Shown piece after piece: positions 14,066-19,258 of a stretch of DNA of 19,258 nt. Position 1 is the stretch's first letter; every line of letters starts with the position of its first letter. Under the pieces are notes generated by a model, which searched no databases, was not told the DNA's origin, and saw only the letters and a list, made by a program, of their open reading frames with translations. The position numbers were made by a program, and so were the translations under genes. The DNA comes from Thermoplasmata archaeon (GTDB lineage Archaea > Thermoplasmatota > Thermoplasmata > Lutacidiplasmatales > UBA184). The stretch spans positions 1 through 19,258 of the forward strand of contig JASHSX010000070.1 in assembly GCA_030040865.1 (NCBI GenBank), written 5' to 3'.

Positions 14066-15876
14066 ACGACGTCCTGCCCGTTCTCGTAGACGGGAACGAA
14101 CGGCAGCTCGCCGAACCACGCGATCGCCTGCGACGAGAGCGGGGGGGCCGACCCGGCCGGGTCGAGGGCGACGCCCGTGTACATCACGGAGTCGACGGCG
14201 ACCAGGTCCACGGGATGCGGGTCCGCCGGGTTCGGCGCGCCGACGCTCCGTAACTCGGAGAAGGCGGCGGAGGCGTTCGTCCCCGTGAACAGCGCCGGCG
14301 TCGTGACCCACGTCGCGGGGTTCCCGTCGAAGCCGAAGATCATCGAGCTCAGCCGGTGGTCGCTCGCCACGACCCAGGAGGTGGGGGCCGCGATACCGAC
14401 CCACATCCAGAGGGCGGCGTCGCCCCGCGTGAGCCCCTCCTCGAACCCTCCTAGGTCGGCCTGCGGCGGGTAGACGATCGCCGCGTTCACCGCGAGCAGG
14501 ACGACGACCCCGAGGCAGGCGGCGTAGAACGCCCGCCGACCGCCCCGATCGCCGGCGCGCGCCACGAGGCGTCCGATCGAGATCGCGAAGAGGAGGGCGA
14601 GCGGGAGGAACAGGTACTCGACGTGGCGCTCCGGCGAGATCGTCGCGGCGAACGAGGCGGCCGCGGTGTCGCCCGGGCTCGTGGCCGCGACGGCGGCGAT
14701 GGCGACCAGGAGGCCGGCCGAGAGTCCGAGGCCGGCGAGCCACGTGAGGGCGAACGGGCCGAGCCGGGCCATCGAGGGCGTCCGCCGGCTGCCCGCCGCG
14801 AACACCCCGAGGCCGAGCAGCGGCGAGAACCAGAGGATCGTGCCGGCGCTGGTCGTCTGGGACGTCCCCGGTACCGGGACGACGAGGAGGACCGAGACCA
14901 GCCCGAAGACGACGACGGCGATCACGCTGAGGTCCCGCACGAAGCTGCGGTCGGTCGGCAACCGCACGGACCCCGCCCGGGGCCGTGCGTGCGTGCGCCG
15001 CCAGTTCACGAGGACCGCCGCGATGACGAGGGTGCCGATCGCGATCGCCTCGAAGGCGACGAAGCCGACATACGTCGGGTACGGCAGGCCCTCGAGGATC
15101 ACCTTCGTGACGAAGGAGGTCGTCCCGTAGAACCAGAAGCCGAAGGTCGCGGTGACGAAGCCGCCCAGGAAGACGAACTCGCGCATTGGGAAGCGGCGGC
15201 TCCACAATCGGGGCCGCCACATCTCGAGGAAGAAGATCCCGCCGAGCGCGCTCACGACGAAGAAGTACGATGAGAGGTGGTGTGTCACGATGAGCGCGCC
15301 GCTCGTGAGCGAGAGCGGAACGTACCAGCGTACGTCCCGCCGACCCTCGATCACCATCCAGAGCGCGGCGACGCACAGGAAGTCCCCGAGGGCGAGCGGC
15401 GCCGGGTGGGCGATCGAGAAGAGGCGGGGCATCGCGATCGAGGCGATCGCCGCGGCGAGCAGCGCGACCGTGTCGTGCGGGTAGAGGCGGCGGAACAGGA
15501 GGAACAGCGGGAAGACGGAGAGGACCGCGACGACGGGGATCACGATCGTGAGCGCCGAGAAGGCGTCGATCCCGAGGGCGCCCGCGCTCGCCCCGGCGAG
15601 CAGATAGATCCCGGGGAAGTCGGGGTACGCGCTCCCCCATCCGCCGTACGCCGCGCCGACGGGGATGTGACCCGTCGAGAGGAGCGTGGCGGTGAGCCGA
15701 TAGTACTCGCCCGAGTCCGAGCCGAACAGGGCGTACGAGAGGTACGGCTCGAGAGCGAGGAAGACGAGGAGCAGCGAGAGCCCCGCGAGGAGGAGCGCGG
15801 TCTCCGGGCGGACGGGCGGCGCCGGATCGGACGGTGCGATCGGCGCGCGGGTCGCCTCGGGGGACGACGCGCTCAT
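14029..15876 (-). CDS. Polytopic membrane protein, GT-C glycosyltransferase-like
   Basis: Predicted 615 residues with a TM helix near residues 26-45 and about ten more up to ~450, then a soluble C-terminal part of roughly 150 residues. After TM1 comes an external acidic motif, GSDSGEYYRLTATLLSTGHI (52-71), then GWGSAYPDFPGIYLLAG; a D/E motif in the first loop is typical of GT-C enzymes that use lipid-linked sugars (oligosaccharyltransferase, PMT and relatives). Other marks are SIAHPAPLALGDFL, THHLSSYFF and ERHVEYLFLPLAL. Substrate and acceptor cannot be read from the sequence; a role in surface glycan assembly is inference. A GTG five codons upstream (15891) is an alternative start. Its possible TATA box at 15964-15970 is shared with the divergent small gene. 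Confidence 0.8.
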   Translation of the reverse strand: MSASSPEATRAPIAPSDPAPPVRPETALLLAGLSLLLVFLALEPYLSYALFGSDSGEYYRLTATLLSTGHIPVGAAYGGWGSAYPDFPGIYLLAGASAGALGIDAFSALTIVIPVVAVLSVFPLFLLFRRLYPHDTVALLAAAIASIAMPRLFSIAHPAPLALGDFLCVAALWMVIEGRRDVRWYVPLSLTSGALIVTHHLSSYFFVVSALGGIFFLEMWRPRLWSRRFPMREFVFLGGFVTATFGFWFYGTTSFVTKVILEGLPYPTYVGFVAFEAIAIGTLVIAAVLVNWRRTHARPRAGSVRLPTDRSFVRDLSVIAVVVFGLVSVLLVVPVPGTSQTTSAGTILWFSPLLGLGVFAAGSRRTPSMARLGPFALTWLAGLGLSAGLLVAIAAVAATSPGDTAAASFAATISPERHVEYLFLPLALLFAISIGRLVARAGDRGGRRAFYAACLGVVVLLAVNAAIVYPPQADLGGFEEGLTRGDAALWMWVGIAAPTSWVVASDHRLSSMIFGFDGNPATWVTTPALFTGTNASAAFSELRSVGAPNPADPHPVDLVAVDSVMYTGVALDPAGSAPPLSSQAIAWFGELPFVPVYENGQDVVYLVDATAFPAG

Positions 15877-15963
15877 CCGGTCGTCGCGCACACCGTCCGC
15901 CGCCTAAAGAGGTCGGTTCGACCCGCCCGCCGGCGCCGGTCGGCGGCGTCCGTCCGCATACGC

Positions 15964-15970
15964 ATAAATA
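15964..15970. promoter_or_regulatory. TATA box between the GT-C-like gene and the small plus-strand gene
   Basis: ATAAATA in a GC-rich spacer. For the plus strand it predicts a start near 15993, about 13 nt before TTG 16006. For the minus strand (TATTTAT) it predicts a start near 15941, 50-65 nt before the GT-C-like gene. AGGAGGGG directly after the box (15970-15977) is a strong ribosome-site match but would precede the predicted plus start site. Confidence 0.45.
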
Positions 15971-16005
15971 GGAGGGGCTGGTGCGCCCGACTCGAGGCGA
16001 CCCGG

Positions 16006-16386
16006 TTGCCGAGCTCTTCCCGTCAGAAATCGAAGGGGAAACCGGCCGCGAAAAGGTCGGCTGCCCCGCACCGCCCGCCCCCCCGGCGCCCGTCCCCGTC
16101 GCCGAAGAAGAGCCTGCCGGCCAAGCCCGCGACCCGGCCCGCGGGAAAGCCCGCCGCCAAGCCGGCCCCGGCCGCGAGCAGCGCCCCGAAAGTGCCGCCG
16201 GTCGAGCTCGAGGTCCCGCTCCCGGACGGTCGAAGGCACCTGCTCTCGCTCGCCTTCGTCCGCGACGGCGACGAGTTCATGGCACGCCTCGAGACAGACT
16301 CGGGGCACATCATGGAGCTCAAGAACCGGTCCCTCGACCAGCTGCTCACGCTCGTCGCCAGCGAACTCGAAGACCTGATCGAGTGA
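16006..16386 (+). CDS. Small protein: basic Lys/Ala/Pro N-terminal tail plus compact C-terminal domain
   Basis: Predicted 126 residues from TTG 16006. Residues 1-63 are a low-complexity basic tail with PAAK/PAGKPAAK repeats, similar to histone-H1-like tails, likely nucleic-acid binding or disordered. Residues ~64-126 form a compact domain: PPVELEVPLPDGRRHLL, SLAFVRDGDEFMARLETDSG, HIMELKNRSLDQLLTLVASE, ending LEDLIE. This looks like a beta-beta-beta-alpha unit; I do not recognise the family. The start is uncertain: a GTG at 15981 in another frame has a well-placed AGGAGGGG, while GTG 16192 in this frame would give only the C-terminal domain. The stop is 6 nt from the stop of the convergent gene at 16393. 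Confidence 0.62.
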   Translation: MPSSSRQKSKGKPAAKRSAAPHRPPPRRPSPSPKKSLPAKPATRPAGKPAAKPAPAASSAPKVPPVELEVPLPDGRRHLLSLAFVRDGDEFMARLETDSGHIMELKNRSLDQLLTLVASELEDLIE

Positions 16387-16392
16387 GCGGGC

Positions 16393-16968
16393 CTACGGCG
16401 TCGGGCGCGGCTCGGCCGCCGGGAGAAGCCCTTCCTCGAGGAGGAACGTGGAGCGACGGCCGGAGAGCGAGGTCAGCTCGACCACGACCACCGGGGCGTC
16501 GGAGAGAAAGCTCGCCGGAAAACGCCGCACGAGGTGGGCACCGGCCGCGGCGAGCGGCGGGAACGAACGGCGGCGAGCCCATCGCCCGACGACGACCGTC
16601 GCCGTCTCTCCGATCTCGACCCCGCGCGGCGCCTGGCTGAGGGCGAACAGCACGCCGCCCGCGCCGAGCAGCGCAGCGATCGCCGAGAACAGCTCGAGCC
16701 CGGCGGTCGCGCCCGAGCCTCCTCCGCCGGGCGCCGATCGGTCGAGGAGCACGAGCAGCCCGTAGAGGACCGCCAGGCCGACGGCATAGAGGACCGCGAG
16801 CCGCACCGCTCGCTGGGTGCCGGCCCGGTTCGCCCGGAACGTTCCCGACGTGGGGAGAACGCCGGGCAACGGGGAGGGCCGGTCGTCCGGCGACGCCGTC
16901 CGGGGGATGCGCACGGCCCGAGGTTCGGACACGGTGTTCTGCTCCGAATGGGGGGTCCGAACCCCCAT
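16393..16968 (-). CDS. Two-TM membrane protein with a C-terminal beta-rich domain
   Basis: Predicted 191 residues from ATG 16968. The N-terminal ~53 residues are hydrophilic, followed by TM helices at about 54-76 (RAVRLAVLYAVGLAVLYGLL) and 91-111 (LELFSAIAALLGAGGVLFAL), separated by a glycine loop. The remaining ~80 residues (RGVEIGETATVVVGRW ... DAPVVVVELTSLSGRRSTFL) look like a beta-rich cytosolic domain, similar in layout to membrane-associated PH-like domain proteins. No named family was recognised. The start is uncertain: a TTTATG box overlaps the ATG on the minus strand, and if it is the TATA element, the true start may be GTG 16932 (MSEPRAVRIPR). It follows the isocitrate dehydrogenase gene by 36 nt. 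Confidence 0.7.
   Translation of the reverse strand: MGVRTPHSEQNTVSEPRAVRIPRTASPDDRPSPLPGVLPTSGTFRANRAGTQRAVRLAVLYAVGLAVLYGLLVLLDRSAPGGGGSGATAGLELFSAIAALLGAGGVLFALSQAPRGVEIGETATVVVGRWARRRSFPPLAAAGAHLVRRFPASFLSDAPVVVVELTSLSGRRSTFLLEEGLLPAAEPRPTP
16951..16966 (-). other. Perfect 6-bp hairpin right after the start codon
   Basis: On the minus strand GGGGGT-TCGG-ACCCCC forms a 6-bp stem with a 4-nt loop, covering codons 2-6 of the ATG 16968 reading frame. In the alternative model it lies between a TTTATG box and the GTG 16932 start. It could be an operator or an RNA structure controlling translation, or a chance product of GC-rich sequence. Confidence 0.35.
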
Positions 16969-17004
16969 AAAGGTACGTCGCGAAGTGCGCGGCGAGCGTC
17001 GCCG

Positions 17005-18117
17005 CTACGACCCCTCGAGCGACGGGTCGGTACCCACCGGGCCCGCCGGACGGGCGGGCGGGATCGGAACGGATGGGTCGACGAGCGGCACCTTGCGGGC
17101 GATCTCCCGGGCCATGGCGGAGCAGGAGGACGGGGGCACCGGCCGGGCCGTGTAGCCCGGCAGGGCGAGGTCGTAGGTGACGACCTTCTTCTCGTGGATC
17201 GTCTCCCAGACGGCCCGGAAGATCCGGTCGGCCGCCTCGGTCTCGCCGAGGTGCCGCAGCAGGAGCTCGAGGCAGAGGATCTCGGCGACCGGGTCCGCCT
17301 TGTCCTGGCCGGCGTACTTCGGCGCCGACCCGTGGACCGGCTCGAAGACGGCGAGGCCCTCGCCGTAGAGCGCGCCCGGGGCGACGCCCAGGCCGCCGGC
17401 GAGCCCGGCGCAGAGGTCCGAGAGGATGTCGCCGAAGAGGTTCGTCGTGACCAGGACGTCGTACTCCTCGGGCTTCTTCACGAGCTGCATGCACATGTTG
17501 TCGATGAGCCGCTCGTCGGCGAGGATGTCGGGGTACTGCGGGGCCATCTCGCGGAACGCGGTCTGAAAGAGCGCGCCGGTCGTCTTCATGATGTTCGCCT
17601 TGTGGACGGCGGTCACGTGATGCCGGTGGTCGCGCCGCGCCCGTTCGAACGCGAACCGGATGATCCGGTCCGACGCCTTCCGGGTGATCACGTTCACCGT
17701 CTCGGCGGCCGTATGGTCGCGGTCGACCCAGTGCTCGACGCCGGAGTAGAGCCCCTCCGTCGCCTCCCGGACCACGATCAGGTTCGTCTCGGGGAACCGG
17801 GTCCCTTCCCCCGCGATCGCCCGCGCCGGCCGCACGGAGGCGTACAGGTCGAGCTGCTGTCGCAGGGCGACGTTCACCGATCGAAAACCGCCGCCGATCG
17901 GGGTCGTGATCGGCCCCTTGAGCGCGACCTTGTTCCGGCGGATCGAGTCGAAGACCGCGTCCGGGAGCGGGGTTCCGCTCGCGCGGATCGCCCGTTCGCC
18001 CGCGTCGACCACGTCCCACTCGATCGGGAGACCCGTCGCCGTCGCGACGAGCCGGGCCGCGTCGGTGACCTCGGGACCGATGCCGTCCCCGGGGATGAGG
18101 GTGATCCGGTACGTCAT
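17005..18117 (-). CDS. icd: Isocitrate dehydrogenase, probably NADP-dependent
   Basis: Predicted 370 residues of the beta-decarboxylating dehydrogenase family. It begins ITLIPGDGIGPEV (5-17). SVNVALRQQLDLYASVRP (80-97) has the Ser-x-Asn and arginines that bind isocitrate, favouring isocitrate over 3-isopropylmalate dehydrogenase. Catalytic Tyr124 (EGLYSG) and Lys173 (VHKANIMK) and metal ligands in NLFGDILSD (Asp230, Asp234) are present. HGSAPKYAGQDKADP (262-276) keeps the Lys267-Tyr268 pair and VTYD keeps Tyr315, the residues that read the 2'-phosphate of NADP in the E. coli enzyme; the arginine matching E. coli Arg395 is absent. It oxidises isocitrate to 2-oxoglutarate in the citric acid cycle. 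The C-terminal ~30 residues form a Pro-rich tail. ATG 18117 is the natural start. Confidence 0.9.
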   Translation of the reverse strand: MTYRITLIPGDGIGPEVTDAARLVATATGLPIEWDVVDAGERAIRASGTPLPDAVFDSIRRNKVALKGPITTPIGGGFRSVNVALRQQLDLYASVRPARAIAGEGTRFPETNLIVVREATEGLYSGVEHWVDRDHTAAETVNVITRKASDRIIRFAFERARRDHRHHVTAVHKANIMKTTGALFQTAFREMAPQYPDILADERLIDNMCMQLVKKPEEYDVLVTTNLFGDILSDLCAGLAGGLGVAPGALYGEGLAVFEPVHGSAPKYAGQDKADPVAEILCLELLLRHLGETEAADRIFRAVWETIHEKKVVTYDLALPGYTARPVPPSSCSAMAREIARKVPLVDPSVPIPPARPAGPVGTDPSLEGS

Positions 18118-18151
18118 GGAGCGCCCGTTCGAGCGAGCGAGACGCGGGGCG

Positions 18152-18157
18152 ATTTAA
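18152..18157 (-). promoter_or_regulatory. TATA-like box upstream of icd
   Basis: On the minus strand TTAAAT is centred about 38 nt before ATG 18117, predicting a start near 18129 and a leader of about 12 nt. It overlaps the TAA stop of the upstream channel gene, so icd may be transcribed on its own despite lying downstream of that gene. Confidence 0.4.
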
Positions 18158-19107
18158 GGAGGCGCCGGGCCGGAGGCCGACGCGCCCGGGATCCGGGCCA
18201 GGACGAGCCGGAGGACGATGTCCCGGACCTCCGAGTCGTCGCGTCCGAGCGAGGAGACCGTGAAGACGCCGTCCCAGCTCGCGGCCGAGATGTCGGTGAC
18301 CGTGAACTTCGGCGGCGGATCGAACGGGCTCGTCCGCGGGAACGCGGTCCCGATCTCGGGCAGCGCCTTCTCGACGGTCGTGACCCCGGTCGTGAGCGGG
18401 AACGTCATCCGCACCCGGTGGAGGTTCAGGCTCGCCCCCCTCGGCTGGAGCACCATCGCGCCGATGACCGTCGCGTTCGGGAGCCGCGCCAGGCTGCCCG
18501 AGTCGAGCCGCAGCACGGTGTAGACGAGGCCGATGTCCTCGATCGTCCCGGAGTAGGCCGGGTACTGGAGCTCGTGGGGGTACGACGGGGCGAGGGCCGG
18601 GAAGTTCGAGGAGACGAACGCGACGCGGTCCCCCGGCCGGAACGGGTCGGCGAAGACGAGCAAGAGGCCGGCGAAGACGTTCGCGAGGACGGTCTGCGCC
18701 GCGAGCCCGAGGACGATGCCCGCGAAGGCGCTCCCCAGGAAGATCGACTCGGCGGAGACCCCGGCGAGGTTCGAGAGGGCGACCACCGCCGCGATCGCGA
18801 TCAGGATGTTCAGGAACAGACGGACGACGTGGCTGTGCCCGCCGGCGCCCCGCTGGGCCATGATCGCGGTGGTCGCGGTCGTGATCGCCCGCGCCACCGC
18901 GTAGGCGAAGAGGACGACGACGACCGCCTCGACGAGCAGGATCTCGGGCCCGGTGAACCCGTTCAGGTACCGGTGGTTCAGGACCACGAAGAAGACGTAC
19001 GCCGCCACGCCGAGGGCCGCCGTCGCGAGGAGCTTCGCGATCAGCGAGCGCATCGGGTGCGAAGGAGCCGGCGCCGCCATGGCCGCACGGGAGCCCGGCC
19101 GCGGCAT
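18154..19107 (-). CDS. MscS-family mechanosensitive channel
   Basis: Predicted 317 residues. TM helices lie at about 22-43, 55-75 and 97-116, followed by the pore-type helix 121-153, whose Gly/Ala pattern GSAFAGIVLGLAAQTVLANV runs into FAGLLLVFADPFRPGDRV, the MscS hallmark. The beta domain follows (YSGTIEDIGLVYTVLRLDSG ... LPNATVI), then the alpha/beta vestibule. Family members open under membrane tension to release solutes in the cytoplasmic membrane. ATG 19107 is preferred because GGTGA (19120-19116) lies 8 nt upstream; GTG 19119 and ATG 19080 are alternatives. It is divergent from the right-edge gene across a palindromic promoter region and 36 nt upstream of icd. Confidence 0.93.
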   Translation of the reverse strand: MPRPGSRAAMAAPAPSHPMRSLIAKLLATAALGVAAYVFFVVLNHRYLNGFTGPEILLVEAVVVVLFAYAVARAITTATTAIMAQRGAGGHSHVVRLFLNILIAIAAVVALSNLAGVSAESIFLGSAFAGIVLGLAAQTVLANVFAGLLLVFADPFRPGDRVAFVSSNFPALAPSYPHELQYPAYSGTIEDIGLVYTVLRLDSGSLARLPNATVIGAMVLQPRGASLNLHRVRMTFPLTTGVTTVEKALPEIGTAFPRTSPFDPPPKFTVTDISAASWDGVFTVSSLGRDDSEVRDIVLRLVLARIPGASASGPAPP

Positions 19108-19137
19108 AGCACTTTTCACCGAGGGGCGCGGACGTGT

Positions 19138-19153
19138 TATAAGAATTCTTATA
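19138..19153. promoter_or_regulatory. 16-bp perfect palindrome carrying TATA boxes on both strands
   Basis: TATAAGAATTCTTATA is a perfect palindrome in the 68-nt divergent spacer. It holds a TATAAG-type box on each strand. For the channel gene the box near 19140 predicts a start near 19114, just before ATG 19107. For the right-edge gene TTATAG at about 19149-19154 predicts a start at about 19176, the ATG itself, so a leaderless message. The symmetry could also make it an operator bound by a dimeric regulator. Confidence 0.6.
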
Positions 19154-19175
19154 GAACTAAGAGATACAAGTCTCC

Positions 19176-19258
19176 ATGCAAACCTCCGTCCACCCCGAGG
19201 TCCTGGCCGTCGACTGGGTGCCTCCGATCCTGCTCGGCCGGGAGCGCGAGCTCGTAGA
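19176..19258 (+). CDS. Start of a gene cut by the right edge; weak resemblance to Orc1/Cdc6-type AAA+ ATPase
   Basis: Only 27 full codons are visible: MQTSVHPEVLAVDWVPP then ILLGRERELV. A W/Y-VPP-x-L-x-x-RExEL pattern opens archaeal Orc1/Cdc6 replication initiators (usually DYVPxxLPHRExEL), and LLGREREL is also a generic N-terminus of STAND and other AAA+ ATPases. The identification is therefore tentative. The ATG is supported by the TATA element about 26 nt upstream. If it is an initiator, the window edge may lie close to a replication origin. Confidence 0.5.
   Translation, partial: MQTSVHPEVLAVDWVPPILLGRERELV

Noticed and set aside
17005..18117. Assignment as 3-isopropylmalate dehydrogenase
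   Set aside because: The Ser-Val-Asn-Val-x-Leu-Arg substrate motif and the Lys-Tyr cofactor pair fit isocitrate dehydrogenase, and no leucine pathway genes are adjacent.
19171..19188. CTCCATGCAAACCTCC resembles an origin recognition box (CTCCA...GAAAC)
   Set aside because: It overlaps the start codon of the right-edge gene, matches only partly, and no second copy was seen in the window.
16534..19257. A 907-codon plus-strand open frame across the icd and channel region
   Set aside because: It runs through three well-supported minus-strand genes and has a highly charged Arg/Asp/Glu composition typical of antisense frames in GC-rich DNA.

Overview
The window looks like chromosomal DNA from a very GC-rich archaeon, most likely a member of the Thermoplasmatota. 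The archaeal signals are the two-subunit GatDE amidotransferase, the gene order ftsZ-secE-spt5-rpl11, an archaeal MptE pterin enzyme, a bacterio-opsin-activator (bat) type HTH regulator, TATA-type promoters and a tRNA gene with a splice-type intron. The phylum assignment is inference from gene content; no phylogeny was possible. Mobile elements, CRISPR arrays and rRNA genes were not seen.

Left part (1-5145). The N-terminal piece of an adenylylsulfate kinase runs off the left edge (minus strand). Next to it, on the same strand, is a protein with a degenerate RecA/KaiC-like look. Diverging from that is a bat-type HTH regulator. Converging on the regulator is the most unusual gene of the window: a 958-residue, membrane-anchored or exported, extremely glycine-rich protein. 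In it, short beta-helix-type modules recur about every 95 residues, separated by GGX-rich tracts.

Central part (5331-9736). A tRNA-Arg(GCG) gene on the minus strand carries a short intron in its D-loop. Diverging from it is a tight plus-strand cluster: gatD and gatE (4-nt overlap), a HAD phosphatase of the archaeal phosphoglycolate phosphatase type, and a small eight-cysteine zinc protein.

Information-processing block (9730-13255, minus strand): ftsZ, secE, spt5, rpl11, a conserved-looking 98-residue protein and a small membrane protein, closely spaced or overlapping. Spt5 has an extra N-terminal segment of about 180 residues. One palindromic TATA element separates this block from the divergent mptE.

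Right part (13322-19258). mptE converges with, and overlaps, a GT-C-like polytopic membrane protein. A small Lys/Ala/Pro-tailed protein follows on the plus strand. On the minus strand lie a two-TM protein, a probable NADP-type isocitrate dehydrogenase and an MscS-type channel. At the right edge, across a 16-bp palindromic AT-rich promoter region, the first 27 codons of another gene begin; they weakly resemble the start of an Orc1/Cdc6-type ATPase.

Most genes serve housekeeping roles: tRNA charging, translation, transcription elongation, protein export, division, cofactor synthesis and central metabolism. The candidates for new biology are the modular glycine-rich protein, the intron-bearing tRNA, the extended Spt5 and several compact shared promoters.
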